Below, piece by piece: positions 27,200 to 36,672 of a stretch of DNA of 64,000 bases. Position 1 is the first letter of the stretch; every line of letters starts with the position of its first letter. Source of the stretch: Streptomyces sp. AC550_RSS872 (GTDB taxonomy: Bacteria; Actinomycetota; Actinomycetes; Streptomycetales; Streptomycetaceae); NCBI RefSeq assembly GCF_019049285.1, contig NZ_JAGMUL010000023.1:84091-148090 (forward strand). Reading direction: 5' to 3'. Under the pieces are notes generated by a model that worked only from the letters and a program-made list of their open reading frames with translations, made no database searches and was not told the DNA's origin. The position numbers were made by a program, and so were the translations under genes.

Positions 27200-28168
27200 A
27201 TGTCTCTGTCAGGGGTGTGCGTGACGGCCGTTGAATCCCGTCCAGCGGGGATTATCGGGACGAGCCAGAGCCCGAGCCGGCGGCCGATCAGGGCCCGGGT
27301 CATGGGGTTCGTGGCGCTTACCAAGCCGCGGATCATCGAGCTGCTGCTGATCACCACCGTTCCGGTGATGTTCCTGGCCGAGCAGGGCGTGCCCGACCTC
27401 GGTCTGGTGCTGCTCACCTGTATCGGCGGCTACCTGTCCGCGGGCGGCGCCAACGCGCTGAACATGTACATCGACCGTGACATCGACGCGCTCATGGACC
27501 GCACCTCGCAGCGCCCACTGGTCACCGGCATGGTCAGCCCGCGCGAGTGCCTGGCCTTCGGCATCACGCTGGCCATCGCCTCCACGCTGCTGTTCGGCCT
27601 CACCGTCAACTGGCTGAGCGCCTGGCTGTCCCTCGGCGCACTCCTCTTCTACGTCGTCGTCTACACGATGATCCTCAAGCGCCGTACGTCGCAGAACATC
27701 GTGTGGGGCGGCATCGCGGGCTGCATGCCGGTGCTGATCGGCTGGACGGCCGTCACGAACTCCCTCACCTGGGCGCCGCTCATCCTCTTCCTGGTCATCT
27801 TCTTCTGGACGCCGCCGCACTACTGGCCGCTGTCCATGAAGGTGAAAGAGGACTACGCGCGCGTGGGCGTCCCCATGCTCCCCGTCATCGCCTCCAACAA
27901 GGTCGTCGCCAAGCAGATCGTCATCTACAGCTGGGTGATGGTCGCGGTGTCCCTCCTGTTGACGCCGCTCGGCTACACGGGCTGGTTCTACACCGCGGTC
28001 GCGCTGGCCGCGGGCGGCTGGTGGCTCTGGGAGGCGCACGCGCTTCAGAACCGCGCGAAGGCGGAGGTGACGGGCGGGAAGCTGAAGGAGATGCGGCTGT
28101 TCCACTGGTCGATCACCTATGTGTCGCTGCTGTTCGTGGCCGTGGCGGTGGACCCGTTCCTGCGCTGA
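27200..28168 (+). CDS. ctaB: protoheme IX farnesyltransferase (heme O synthase)
   Basis: A 322-residue polytopic UbiA-family prenyltransferase adding the farnesyl group to heme B for cytochrome oxidase. It has the first Asp-rich motif [15 protein letters not shown] and the conserved [22 protein letters not shown] and [12 protein letters not shown] loops, with eight to nine hydrophobic helices. ATG 27200 is chosen because GGGGAGG lies 9 nt upstream. GTG codons at 27215 and 27221 are alternatives. It works with CtaA, encoded 2.4 kb away on the other strand. Confidence 0.95.
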   Translation: MSLSGVCVTAVESRPAGIIGTSQSPSRRPIRARVMGFVALTKPRIIELLLITTVPVMFLAEQGVPDLGLVLLTCIGGYLSAGGANALNMYIDRDIDALMDRTSQRPLVTGMVSPRECLAFGITLAIASTLLFGLTVNWLSAWLSLGALLFYVVVYTMILKRRTSQNIVWGGIAGCMPVLIGWTAVTNSLTWAPLILFLVIFFWTPPHYWPLSMKVKEDYARVGVPMLPVIASNKVVAKQIVIYSWVMVAVSLLLTPLGYTGWFYTAVALAAGGWWLWEAHALQNRAKAEVTGGKLKEMRLFHWSITYVSLLFVAVAVDPFLR

Positions 28169-28237
28169 CGTCACGCTGACGTAGGTCACAGGGCCCTGCT
28201 CTCGCCAGCCGATCTACCCGCGAGTAGCATCCTGGCC

Positions 28238-28528
28238 ATGGCAGACAAGGTGGCCAAGCTGGCCAAGCAGATCAACGCCTTCGCGAAGTCCCACGGTGGC
28301 GCCGAGGCCCAGGTCGCGTACATCGGACAGCGCGGCGCCCGCATCGTGCTCGTCGGCGAGGACGGCGGCTGGGGCGACCTGGTGGCTCCGACGTACGAGA
28401 TCGCCGAGCAGGCGGTGGAGAAGGCCGGGCTCACCCGCCACGAGTCCTTCGACGGCGAGTTCGCGGCAAAGGTGGAGACCGGCCCGTACGAGTGGAAGAG
28501 GATGGCCGGCATCCAGATAGGCGGCTGA
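28238..28528 (+). CDS. small conserved protein of unknown function
   Basis: A 96-residue soluble protein starting MADKVAKLAKQINAFAKSHG and ending YEWKRMAGIQIGG. It has an N-terminal amphipathic helix followed by an alternating strand pattern (AQVAYIGQRGARIVLVGEDG). I do not recognise a named family. Codon use is typical of the genome. No Shine-Dalgarno is seen. TAGCAT (28225-28230) lies 7 nt before the ATG, so a leaderless transcript is plausible. It is monocistronic between ctaB and the amidohydrolase. Confidence 0.75.
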   Translation: MADKVAKLAKQINAFAKSHGGAEAQVAYIGQRGARIVLVGEDGGWGDLVAPTYEIAEQAVEKAGLTRHESFDGEFAAKVETGPYEWKRMAGIQIGG

Positions 28529-28544
28529 GCAACGCCCTGTTCTC

Positions 28545-28601
28545 GGGGCGCGGGGCTGTGTCGATTTGCGGCTCCGCCGCGCGGGCGCGATCGGCCACAA
28601 C
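28545..28601 (+). repeat. dispersed Streptomyces-type intergenic repeat, copy 1
   Basis: The segment from GGGGCGCGGGGCTGTG through GCGGCTCCGCCGCGCG to GGCCACAA matches, in the opposite orientation, the copy at 56483-56537. A related short form starts at 62016. It contains a GCGGC-TCC-GCCGC hairpin and follows a gene end, so it may act as a terminator or 3' end. Confidence 0.65.
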
Positions 28602-28712
28602 GCACCCGCACCGGCCGAACAACATGAGCCACCCTCCCTCTTACGCAACACCAACTCACCGGTTCACCCGTTAGGACCTGTAGCAAGCGCAGTCCACCCA
28701 CGGGGAGCCCGG

Positions 28713-29819
28713 ATGATCGACACGCCGTCCCTCGTGGACCAGTACTGCCACGGAGTCCTGAAGACAGAGCTGGGCCTCGGCACCTTCGAGGCCCAGCTGG
28801 CCCGCACCGAGGGCCCACCCGCCCCCGGCACCACCCTCTTCGACACCCAGACCGGTTTCGCCGTACGCCGCTGGTGCCCCCCGCTGCTCGGCCTGGAACC
28901 GCACTGCCCGCCCGCCCGCTATCTGGCCAGGCGCCGTGAACTCGGCGTACTGGAGTCGGGCCGGCGTCTGCTGCGGGGCAGCGGTATCACGACGTACCTG
29001 ATCGACACCGGCCTGCCCGGCGACCTCACCGGCCCCCCGGAGATGGCGTCCACCGCGTCCGCCGAGGTCCACGAGATCGTGCGGCTCGAACTCCTCGCCG
29101 AACAGGTCGCCGACACCTCCGGCACGGTCGAGTCCTTCCTGGCCAACCTCGCCGAATCGGTGCACGGCGCGGCGGCCAACGCGGTGGCCTTCACCTCCGT
29201 GGCGGGCGTACGGCACGGTCTCGCGCTCGCGCCCGAACCGCCCGGGCCGGGAGAGGTACGGGGCGCGGCCGGGCGCTGGCTGGCCGCGCGCAGGGTCGGC
29301 GGCGAGCTGAGCGACCCGGTGCTGCTGCGGCACCTGCTGTGGATCGCGGTGGCCTCGGGACTGCCGCTGCAACTGCACGCCGGGCTGGGGGAGCCGGGGC
29401 TGCGCATCGACCGTACGGACCCGGTGCTGCTCACGGACTTCGTCCGCGCCACGGCCGGCCTCGGCACGGACCTGATCCTGCTGCACGGCTACCCGTACCA
29501 CCGTCACGCCGCCCACCTGGCCGGCGTCTTCCCGCACGTCTACGCCGACTCGGGCGCCGCCCTCATCCGCACCGGCGCCCGCGCGGCCACGATTCTCGCC
29601 GAGATCCTCGAAATGGCCCCCTTCGGCAAGATCCTCTTCTCCAGTGGCGCACAGGGCCTGCCCGAGCTGCACGTGGTGGGCGCCCGGCTCTTCCGCGAGG
29701 CGCTCGCCAGGGTGCTCGGCGGCTGGGTCGCCGAGGGGGCGTGGTCCCTGGGGGACGCGCAACGGGTGGCCGCGATGGTGGCGGCGGGCAACGCCAGACG
29801 GGTGTACGGGGTGGAGTGA
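28713..29819 (+). CDS. amidohydrolase-family protein (FluG N-terminal-like)
   Basis: A 368-residue TIM-barrel-type metal-dependent hydrolase. Visible features are an early HG motif (DQYCHGVLKTELGLG), GSGITTYLIDTG, LPLQLHAGLGEPG with a metal-ligand His, ILLHGYPYHRHAAHLAGVF and a late SSGAQGLPELH. This resembles the amidohydrolase domain fused to glutamine synthetase in fungal FluG, but no synthetase domain is attached here. The substrate is unknown. ATG 28713 has GGGGAG at 28702-28707. The downstream nucleotidyltransferase starts 18 bp later and may have been co-transcribed. Confidence 0.75.
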   Translation: MIDTPSLVDQYCHGVLKTELGLGTFEAQLARTEGPPAPGTTLFDTQTGFAVRRWCPPLLGLEPHCPPARYLARRRELGVLESGRRLLRGSGITTYLIDTGLPGDLTGPPEMASTASAEVHEIVRLELLAEQVADTSGTVESFLANLAESVHGAAANAVAFTSVAGVRHGLALAPEPPGPGEVRGAAGRWLAARRVGGELSDPVLLRHLLWIAVASGLPLQLHAGLGEPGLRIDRTDPVLLTDFVRATAGLGTDLILLHGYPYHRHAAHLAGVFPHVYADSGAALIRTGARAATILAEILEMAPFGKILFSSGAQGLPELHVVGARLFREALARVLGGWVAEGAWSLGDAQRVAAMVAAGNARRVYGVE

Positions 29820-29837
29820 GCTGTACAGACTGGGCGG

Positions 29838-30567
29838 ATGCCGACTGATGCCTTACTCGATCGCTTCCTTCACGAACTGACCGCCCTGAACCCCGTCGCC
29901 GTCTGGGCCCACGGCTCGCTCGCCGGCGGCGACTACCAGGAGGGCCGCAGCGACCTGGACCTGATCGCCGTACTGGACGGCCCCCTGACGCCCGGCGCCG
30001 TCTGGCGGGTGGCGAAGCTCCACGCCAGGCTGCGGTCCGAGCCGCTCGCGGCGCTGCTGCACTGCACGTACCTGACGCCGGACACGGCACACGACGCCGG
30101 TCGGCGCCACCTCACCTGGGCGCACCAGGAGCTGTTCAAACGGACGGTGAGCCCGGTGACCCGGCGTGAGCTGCACGCCTTCGGCCGGGTGCGCGCCCGC
30201 CGGTCTGCTGCCGCCGGTCCTGGACCGGGAGCTCGCCGACTTCGTCGTACGCGATCAGCGGGACTTCTGGCGGCCGGCCGTGGACAACGCCCCGCTGTGG
30301 ACCCGGGACGTGTGGGTCGACCTCGGGATGATCACCTTCGCCCGGGCGGGCGTGACCGTACGCGACGGCCGGCTGATCTCCAAGCGCGAGGCACTGGACC
30401 TGCTCCCCGGCCTCGGGGCGCCCGCCGAGGTCGTCGAGGACATCCGCAGACGCCGCTACGACGCAGCCGCGCCGCCGCCGACCGACGCGTGGGCGGCGCG
30501 CAGGGCCGGGCTGACGCGGGGCTACCTGGGACCGGCGATCGACGAGCTGGTGGCGGCGTACGGCTGA
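29838..30567 (+). pseudogene. nucleotidyltransferase-domain protein, frameshifted
   Basis: The first frame (29838 to about 30195) encodes a minimal nucleotidyltransferase fold with AHGSLAGGDYQEGRSDLDL, the GSxxxGxxxxxSDxDL metal-binding motif. Homologous-looking coding then continues in the +1 frame from about 30190 to 30567 (LPPVLDRELADFVVRDQRDF and onward to a tail GYLGPAIDELVAAYG). The switch lies in the GC-rich stretch around 30188-30205 and corresponds to one extra base or two missing bases. It may be a true mutation or a sequencing error. If repaired, the product would be about 242 residues. Confidence 0.7.
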
Positions 30568-30568
30568 C

Positions 30569-31570
30569 TCACGCGCGCGTGCCGACCGTCGCCTCGGCCG
30601 CCGGGGCCGGGATCTCGGTCTCGTCGAACGGCCGTTCCCGCAAGGCCAGCATCACGCGCAGCACCGCGATCCAGGTCACGGCCGAGCCGAACATGTGCAG
30701 GCCGACCAGGATCTCGGGGAGGTCCGTGAAGTACTGGACGTAACCGATGACGCCCTGGGCGAGGAGGATCAGGAAGAGGTCGCGGGTGCGGTTCAGCGGA
30801 CCCTTCGGGGCGTCGACCGCCTTGAGGACGAACCACAGGGCGAAGGTCAGCGTGACCACGATCCAGGCCAGCACGGCGTGCAGCTTGGTGACGTTCTCCC
30901 AGTCGATCGGCATCCGCTCGACCTCGCTGGAGTCGCCCGCGTGCGGACCCGCGCCGGTCACCACCGTGCCGACCAGGATCAGCAGCACCGAGGCCCCGAC
31001 CAGGACCCACACCAGCTGCTGCACCGCCTTGCCGACCAGCGGGCGCGGTGCCGCCTCGCCCTCCCGGGTGCGCTGCCACATCACCGTGGCGACGGCGATC
31101 AGGGCGGACGTCGCCACGAAGTGGGCCGCGACCGTGTAGGGGTTCAGGCCGACCAGGACGACGATGCCGCCGAGCACCGCGTTGCTCATCACGATCCAGA
31201 ACTGGGCCCAGCCCAGTCGGGTCAGACCGCGCCGGTACGGCTTCTCGGAGCGTGCGGCGATGATCGCCCAGCCGACGGCGGCGCACAGGACGTACGTCAG
31301 CATGCGGTTGCCGAACTCGATGGCGCCGTGCAGGCCCATCTCGCTGGTGGCGGTGAGCGAGTCGTCGGTGCACTTGGGCCAGGTCGGGCAGCCGAGCCCG
31401 GAGCCGGTGAGCCGCACCGCGCCGCCGGTGACCACGATGACCACCGACATCACGAGTGCGGCGAGGGCCGCCCGTTGGACCGTCCTCGGGGTCGGGGTCC
31501 AGCGTGCGGCGATGAAGGCGAGCGGGTTGCGCACGGCCGCTACGGCGTCGGCGCGGGTCAGCTTTGGCAC
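30569..31570 (-). CDS. ctaA: heme A synthase
   Basis: A 333-residue COX15/CtaA-family membrane protein converting heme O to heme A. Eight TM helices are predicted. It has conserved heme-ligand histidines (EMGLHGAIEFGNR, NPYTVAAHF, TKLHAVLAW, ILVGLHMFG) and the extracellular cysteine pair in GCPTWPKC. The start at GTG 31570 is preferred over GTG 31600. On the minus strand TACGAT lies 7 nt before it, typical of leaderless Streptomyces mRNA, and the protein then begins at the conserved PKLTRADAVAAVRNP. It converges with the frameshifted nucleotidyltransferase. Confidence 0.95.
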   Translation of the reverse strand: MPKLTRADAVAAVRNPLAFIAARWTPTPRTVQRAALAALVMSVVIVVTGGAVRLTGSGLGCPTWPKCTDDSLTATSEMGLHGAIEFGNRMLTYVLCAAVGWAIIAARSEKPYRRGLTRLGWAQFWIVMSNAVLGGIVVLVGLNPYTVAAHFVATSALIAVATVMWQRTREGEAAPRPLVGKAVQQLVWVLVGASVLLILVGTVVTGAGPHAGDSSEVERMPIDWENVTKLHAVLAWIVVTLTFALWFVLKAVDAPKGPLNRTRDLFLILLAQGVIGYVQYFTDLPEILVGLHMFGSAVTWIAVLRVMLALRERPFDETEIPAPAAEATVGTRA

Positions 31571-31637
31571 GCGCCCTATCGTAGGCGGCCGCTTGTGCAC
31601 GCTTTCACGAGGGTCCCGCCCGGGCCCGCCGGCCGGG

Positions 31638-32420
31638 CTATTCCCAGCGGAACCAGCGCCCGGCCGCCGCCAGCCCGGCGACCGCCCACACGGCCAGAAT
31701 CCCCAGGTCGCCCCAGGGCATCCCGGCCCCGTGCTGGAGCACGTCGCGCAGTCCGTCGGAGAGCGCCGAGATGGGGAGCAGGCCGAGTACGTCCTGGGCG
31801 CCGGACGGGAACTTGTCCAGCGGCACGATCACGCCGCCGCCGACGAGCAGCAGCAGGAAGACCAGGTTGGCGGCGGCCAGCGTCGCCTCCGCCTTGAGGG
31901 TGCCGGCCATCAGCAGACCGAGCCCCGAGAAGGCGGCGGTGCCCAGGACCAGCAGGAGAACGACGGCTGCCGGATTGCCGTGCGGCGACCAGCCCAGCGC
32001 GAAGGCGATCACCGTCAGCAGGGCGATCTGGAGGGCCTCGGTGACCAGCACCGACCCCGTCTTCGCCGTCATCAGCGCCCAGCGCGGCAGCGGCGAGGAC
32101 GCCAGCCGCTTCAGCACGCCGTACCGGCGCTCGAAGCCCGTGGCGATGGCCTGCCCCGTGAACGCCGTCGACATCACGGCGAGCGCGAGGATGCCGGGGG
32201 CCAGGAAGTCGACGGCCTCGCCGGAGCCCGTGTCGACGATGTCCACCGTGCTGAACAGGACCAGCAGCAGGGTGGGGATCACAACGGTCAGCAGCAGCTG
32301 CTCGCCGTTGCGCAGCAGCATCTTCGTCTCGAGGGCCGCCTGCGCCGCGATCATGCGGGGGAGGGGGGCGGCGCCCGGCTTCGGGGTGTACGTACCCGGA
32401 CCTGTACCGACGGCGGTCAC
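31638..32420 (-). CDS. ABC-2 type transporter permease (daunorubicin-resistance-like)
   Basis: A 260-residue membrane protein with six hydrophobic helices. The typical ABC-2 features are LAVMSTAFTGQAIATGFERRYGVLKRLASSPLPR and a C-terminal LGLLPISALSDGLRDV. GTG 32420 follows an AGGAG that lies inside a duplicated copy of the upstream ATPase gene end. It pairs with the ATPase encoded upstream. The system probably exports a lipophilic compound. Confidence 0.9.
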   Translation of the reverse strand: MTAVGTGPGTYTPKPGAAPLPRMIAAQAALETKMLLRNGEQLLLTVVIPTLLLVLFSTVDIVDTGSGEAVDFLAPGILALAVMSTAFTGQAIATGFERRYGVLKRLASSPLPRWALMTAKTGSVLVTEALQIALLTVIAFALGWSPHGNPAAVVLLLVLGTAAFSGLGLLMAGTLKAEATLAAANLVFLLLLVGGGVIVPLDKFPSGAQDVLGLLPISALSDGLRDVLQHGAGMPWGDLGILAVWAVAGLAAAGRWFRWE

Positions 32421-32423
32421 GCG

Positions 32424-32542
32424 CGCAGCTCCTTACCGGTGAGCTCCAGGCTGTGTCTTTCCGGGGGACAACCCCCGGACCCCCGGCCGATCTGTGTGCA
32501 GGCCGGAATCATGAACGCAACTCCTTACCGGTGAGCTCCAGG
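32424..32542. repeat. 27-bp duplication bracketing a 65-bp insert at the ATPase/permease junction
   Basis: Positions 32424-32450 and 32516-32542 match in 26 of 27 bases. Both encode the ATPase tail LELTGKEL on the minus strand. The copy next to the permease would give LELTGKELRA with its stop overlapping the permease GTG. The ancestral junction was therefore probably a GTGA overlap that a 92-bp duplication-insertion event separated. The insert (32451-32515) has a CCGGGGG/CCCCCGG hairpin. Confidence 0.75.
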
Positions 32543-33432
32543 AACACGTCTTCGAGGGTGTGCCGTTCGACCGAGATCCGGTCCGGCATGACCCCGTGCT
32601 GCGCACACCACGACGTCACCGTCGCGAGCAGCTGGGGGTCGACCTTGCCGACGACCCGGTACGAGCCCGGCGTCAGCTCCGCGGCCGCGCAGTCGGCGGG
32701 CAGGGCCTTCAGCAGGGACCCCACGTCGAGGCCGGGGCGACCGGTGAAGCGCAGGGTGTTCTCGGCGCCGCCGCGGCACAGCTCCTCGGGGGAGCCCTGG
32801 GCGATGACCCGGCCGGCGTCGATGATCGCGACGTCGTCGGCGAGCTGCTCGGCCTCGTCCATGTGGTGGGTGGTGAGGATCACGGAGACGCCGTCGGAGC
32901 GCAGGTCGCGGATCAGGTCCCAGGTGGCCCGGCGGGCCTGCGGGTCGAGGCCGGCGGTGGGCTCGTCGAGGAACACCAGCTCCGGACGGCCGACCACCGC
33001 CATGGCGAGCGCGAGCCGCTGCTGCTGGCCGCCGGAGAGGCGGCGGTACGTGGTCCGGCCGCAGCTGTCCAGCCCGAGCCGCTCGATGAGGACGTCGACG
33101 TCCAGGGGATGCGCGTGCAGTTTGGCGACATGGCGCAGCATCTCGTCGGCCCGCGCGCCCGAGTAGACCCCGCCGGACTGGAGCATCACGCCGATCCGGG
33201 GCCGCAGCTCGCCGGACTGTCTCACCGGGTCGAGGCCCAGGACGCGCACCGTGCCGGAGTCCGGCTTCCGGTATCCCTCGCAGCTCTCGACGGTCGTCGT
33301 CTTGCCCGCGCCGTTGGGTCCGAGTACGGCGGTGACACCGGCCCGGGCCACCAGGTCGAGGCCGTTCACCGCGGTTTTGCCGCCGTACCGCTTCACCAGG
33401 GCCTGGACCTGGACCACGGGCTCAGTTCGCAT
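32509..33432 (-). CDS. ABC transporter ATP-binding protein (drug-export type)
   Basis: A 307-residue DrrA-like ATPase with Walker A GPNGAGKTTT, signature LSGGQQQRLALAMAV, Walker B LVFLDEPTAGLD and H-loop TTHHMDEAE. A C-terminal regulatory extension ends in ERHTLEDVFLELTGKEL, characteristic of the DrrA subfamily. It pairs with the ABC-2 permease. The gene end has been duplicated into the intergenic gap (see 32424-32542). Confidence 0.93.
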   Translation of the reverse strand: MRTEPVVQVQALVKRYGGKTAVNGLDLVARAGVTAVLGPNGAGKTTTVESCEGYRKPDSGTVRVLGLDPVRQSGELRPRIGVMLQSGGVYSGARADEMLRHVAKLHAHPLDVDVLIERLGLDSCGRTTYRRLSGGQQQRLALAMAVVGRPELVFLDEPTAGLDPQARRATWDLIRDLRSDGVSVILTTHHMDEAEQLADDVAIIDAGRVIAQGSPEELCRGGAENTLRFTGRPGLDVGSLLKALPADCAAAELTPGSYRVVGKVDPQLLATVTSWCAQHGVMPDRISVERHTLEDVFLELTGKELRS

Positions 33433-33477
33433 GGCTCCAGAGTCTAGGTACGAGGCGGGTAACCCGAACGGCCGGGT

Positions 33478-34275
33478 TCACCTCTCCTCCGCGCGGGGCC
33501 GGTGTATCTCCAGCCACCGTTCGGCGTAGGCCACCGCGTCCGCCACCGGGAACAGCCGGGCGTCGGCCGCGCCCACCTTCCCGCGGACGACCGGACGGTC
33601 CCGCTCGAAGTCGTGACCCAGCTCGTCGAACCGCTCCGAGGTGATCGACACCTCGGTCACCACCTCCCAGCCCGCGGGCCCCGGCCGCCCCACCTTCACC
33701 AGCGGCGCCGGGATCCGGTACTCGGCGAGATGGAAGCTGGTGCACGCGTCGTAGCCGGCGCCGAGCAGCAGCACACGCGCGTGGAGCGCCTCCAGCCGGG
33801 CCAGCGGGCTGCGCTCACCGAGCCGGCAGTCCAGGGCGTGCCCGTCCAGAACCTCCGCCGCGCGCGGGCCTACGGCGGCGAACGAGGTCTGGGGGTGCGC
33901 GCTGCGCCGGGCGCCGGGCCAGGTCCGTACGGTTTCGGGGATGACGCCGACCCCGCGCGTGGGCGTGACCAGGGGGTCGTACGCGGGCATGGTGGCCCGG
34001 ATCGGCTCCCACCACTCCTCGGGCACGGGCGGATTGCTCCACACCGCCGGGTCGGACAGATCGCCGCTCTGGGTGGGGACGACCAGGGTGCCGTGCGGGC
34101 CGAGGGCGTCGAGCAGACCTCGGACGACCGCGACGGGGCCTCCGCAGACCCAGCCGAGCGAGCTGAGTGACGAGTGCACGAGGAGGGTTTCACCGCTTCG
34201 GACGCCCAGGTCGCGCAGTTGCCCGGCGAGGGTGGCCTGGGTGACAAGAGGGCCGGTGGGAGGCGGTGTGGACAT
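33478..34275 (-). CDS. AAC(3)-family N-acetyltransferase
   Basis: A 265-residue protein of the antibiotic N-acetyltransferase (AAC(3)/YokD) family. Visible features are [50 protein letters not shown] (with the conserved His), [20 protein letters not shown], and a final [16 protein letters not shown] helix. Such genes acetylate the 3-amino group of aminoglycosides in resistance strains. Many chromosomal Streptomyces members have unproven substrates. ATG 34275 is chosen because the upstream extension lacks family similarity. It is divergent from sufR. Confidence 0.85.
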   Translation of the reverse strand: MSTPPPTGPLVTQATLAGQLRDLGVRSGETLLVHSSLSSLGWVCGGPVAVVRGLLDALGPHGTLVVPTQSGDLSDPAVWSNPPVPEEWWEPIRATMPAYDPLVTPTRGVGVIPETVRTWPGARRSAHPQTSFAAVGPRAAEVLDGHALDCRLGERSPLARLEALHARVLLLGAGYDACTSFHLAEYRIPAPLVKVGRPGPAGWEVVTEVSITSERFDELGHDFERDRPVVRGKVGAADARLFPVADAVAYAERWLEIHRPRAEER

Positions 34276-34345
34276 GTTCCGGGAGTGTTCCGGACGGACC
34301 CGCACGGCGCCACCGATTTGATCGATCAAAGATCATTTCCGCAGG

Positions 34346-34364
34346 TCAGATTAGGTATGCCTAA
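34346..34364 (+). promoter_or_regulatory. possible DtxR/IdeR-type iron box upstream of sufR
   Basis: The 19-mer ending TTAGGTATGCCTAA matches 13 of 19 positions of the actinobacterial iron-box consensus (TTAGGTTAGGCTCACCTAA, from memory), with both TTAGG and CCTAA half-sites intact. It lies 73 bp upstream of the sufR start. Iron control of the suf operon would be sensible, but the match is moderate. Confidence 0.45.
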
Positions 34365-34436
34365 GTGACGCAGGGCACCGTCGAGAGGATCGGGCGCGGC
34401 TTGCCTGGCTTTGAGGAATTACGCAACAATGGCGTT

Positions 34437-35189
34437 GTGAAAAACGTCGGCGAGGCTCGGGAGACCCCCACAGGGGCCCCTCAGGAGGAACTCGCGACCG
34501 GGGAGCGCTCCACGCGCAACCGGGTCGCGCGGTCCATCCTGGACCACGGGCCGTCGACCGTCGCCGAGCTGGCGGGCCGGCTGGGGCTGACCCAGGCCGC
34601 CGTCCGCAGGCACCTGGACGCGCTGGTCGCGGACGATGTCGTGGAGGCCAGGGAACAGCGGGTGTACGGCACGCGCACGCGTGGCCGCCCCGCCAAGGTC
34701 TTCGCGCTCACCGACTGCGGCCGCGACGCCTTCGACCAGTCGTACGACAAGCTCGCCGCGGACGCCCTGAAGTGGATCGCCGAGCGCGAGGGCGGGAGCG
34801 AGGCGGTCGCCGCCTTCGCCCGGGCCCGGATCGCCGCCCAGGCGAGCGCATACCGCAAGGCGATCGAGGCGGTCAGCCCGGACCAGCGCACCGCAGCCCT
34901 GGCCAAGGCCTTGAGCGTGGACGGGTACGCTGCTACGGCGCGCAGCGCGCCCCTCCCCCAACAGGGCGAGCAGCTCTGCCAGCACCACTGTCCGGTGGCC
35001 CATGTCGCGGAGCAGTTCCCCCAGCTGTGCGAGGCGGAGACGGAAATCTTCGCCGAGCTGCTCGGAACACACGTCCAGCGACTGGCGACCATCGCGCACG
35101 GCGACGGCGTCTGCACGACGTTCATCCCCAAGATTTCCCACACCACCCATAACGCACCTGCAAGCACGGCCGGGAGGAACCCCGCATGA
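34437..35189 (+). CDS. sufR: SufR-type Fe-S sensing transcriptional repressor
   Basis: A 250-residue winged-helix protein. The DNA-binding domain (about 18-85) contains [21 protein letters not shown]. The C-terminal part holds the cluster-binding cysteines in [20 protein letters not shown] and a final GVCTTFIP. In cyanobacteria, mycobacteria and Streptomyces, SufR with an Fe-S cluster represses the suf operon and loss of the cluster relieves this. GTG 34437 is preferred because the family begins at KNVGEAR. No good Shine-Dalgarno is present, so the mRNA may be leaderless. It overlaps sufB by 4 bp and heads the operon. Confidence 0.93.
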   Translation: MKNVGEARETPTGAPQEELATGERSTRNRVARSILDHGPSTVAELAGRLGLTQAAVRRHLDALVADDVVEAREQRVYGTRTRGRPAKVFALTDCGRDAFDQSYDKLAADALKWIAEREGGSEAVAAFARARIAAQASAYRKAIEAVSPDQRTAALAKALSVDGYAATARSAPLPQQGEQLCQHHCPVAHVAEQFPQLCEAETEIFAELLGTHVQRLATIAHGDGVCTTFIPKISHTTHNAPASTAGRNPA

Positions 35190-36610
35190 CTCTCCCCATC
35201 GAGGAGACTGCCCACCCTGAGCTCGAGGGTCTGGGCAAGTACGAGTACGGCTGGGCCGACTCCGACGAAGCCGGCGCCTCTGCGAAGCGTGGTCTGAGCG
35301 AGGACGTCGTCCGTGACATCTCCGCGAAGAAGAACGAGCCGGACTGGATGACCAAGCTCCGTCTCAAGGGTCTGCGGCTGTTCGACAAGAAGCCCATGCC
35401 GAACTGGGGCTCGGACCTCTCCGGCATCGACTTCGACAACATCAAGTACTTCGTGCGTTCCACGGAGAAGCAGGCGGAGTCCTGGGAGGACCTGCCCGAG
35501 GACATCAAGAACACGTACGACAAGCTCGGCATCCCCGAGGCGGAGAAGCAGCGCCTCGTCGCCGGTGTCGCGGCCCAGTACGAGTCCGAGGTCGTCTACC
35601 ACCAGATCCGCGAGGACCTGGAGGAACAGGGCGTCATCTTCCTGGACACCGACACGGCCCTGAAGGAGCACCCGGAGCTCTTCAAGGAGTACTTCGGCAC
35701 CGTCATCCCGGTCGGCGACAACAAGTTCGCGTCGCTGAACACCGCCGTGTGGTCGGGCGGCTCCTTCATCTACGTGCCGCCGGGCGTGCACGTCGAGATC
35801 CCGCTCCAGGCCTACTTCCGCATCAACACGGAGAACATGGGCCAGTTCGAGCGGACCCTGATCATCGTCGACGAGGGTGCCTACGTGCACTACGTCGAGG
35901 GTTGCACGGCCCCGATCTACAAGTCGGACTCGCTGCACTCCGCGGTCGTCGAGATCATCGTCAAGAAGAACGCCCGCTGCCGTTACACGACCATCCAGAA
36001 CTGGTCGAACAACGTCTACAACCTGGTCACCAAGCGCGCCGTCGCCTACGAGGGCGCGACCATGGAGTGGATCGACGGCAACATCGGCTCCAAGGTGACG
36101 ATGAAGTACCCGGCCGTCTACCTGATGGGCGAGCACGCCAAGGGCGAGACCCTGTCCATCGCCTTCGCCGGCGAGGGGCAGCACCAGGACGCCGGCTCCA
36201 AGATGGTCCACATGGCGCCGAACACCTCCTCCAACATCGTGTCGAAGTCGGTGGCGCGTGGTGGCGGCCGTACCTCCTACCGCGGTCTGGTCGAGATCGG
36301 AGAGGGCGCCCACGGCTCGAAGTCCAACGTGCTGTGCGACGCGCTGCTCGTCGACACCATCTCCCGCTCCGACACGTACCCCTACGTGGACGTCCGTGAG
36401 GACGACGTGTCCATGGGCCACGAGGCGACCGTCTCCAAGGTCTCCGAGGACCAGCTCTTCTACCTGATGAGCCGCGGTCTGAGCGAGTTCGAGGCGATGG
36501 CGATGATCGTGCGCGGCTTCGTCGAGCCGATCGCCAAGGAGCTGCCCATGGAGTACGCCCTCGAGCTCAACCGGCTGATCGAGTTGCAGATGGAAGGCGC
36601 GGTCGGTTAA
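35186..36610 (+). CDS. sufB: Fe-S cluster assembly scaffold SufB
   Basis: A 474-residue beta-helix protein that forms the SufBC2D scaffold on which clusters are built. Typical features are [27 protein letters not shown]-type [20 protein letters not shown] with the conserved Cys, [16 protein letters not shown] and the C-terminal [21 protein letters not shown]. Translation is coupled to sufR (ATGA overlap). GGGAGGA provides the Shine-Dalgarno. Confidence 0.98.
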   Translation: MTLPIEETAHPELEGLGKYEYGWADSDEAGASAKRGLSEDVVRDISAKKNEPDWMTKLRLKGLRLFDKKPMPNWGSDLSGIDFDNIKYFVRSTEKQAESWEDLPEDIKNTYDKLGIPEAEKQRLVAGVAAQYESEVVYHQIREDLEEQGVIFLDTDTALKEHPELFKEYFGTVIPVGDNKFASLNTAVWSGGSFIYVPPGVHVEIPLQAYFRINTENMGQFERTLIIVDEGAYVHYVEGCTAPIYKSDSLHSAVVEIIVKKNARCRYTTIQNWSNNVYNLVTKRAVAYEGATMEWIDGNIGSKVTMKYPAVYLMGEHAKGETLSIAFAGEGQHQDAGSKMVHMAPNTSSNIVSKSVARGGGRTSYRGLVEIGEGAHGSKSNVLCDALLVDTISRSDTYPYVDVREDDVSMGHEATVSKVSEDQLFYLMSRGLSEFEAMAMIVRGFVEPIAKELPMEYALELNRLIELQMEGAVG

Positions 36611-36672
36611 GGCCGGTCTCCGGACAAGCAGCTAGCGAAATCTGACGCAGGAAAGAGAGCAGACCGACAGCC

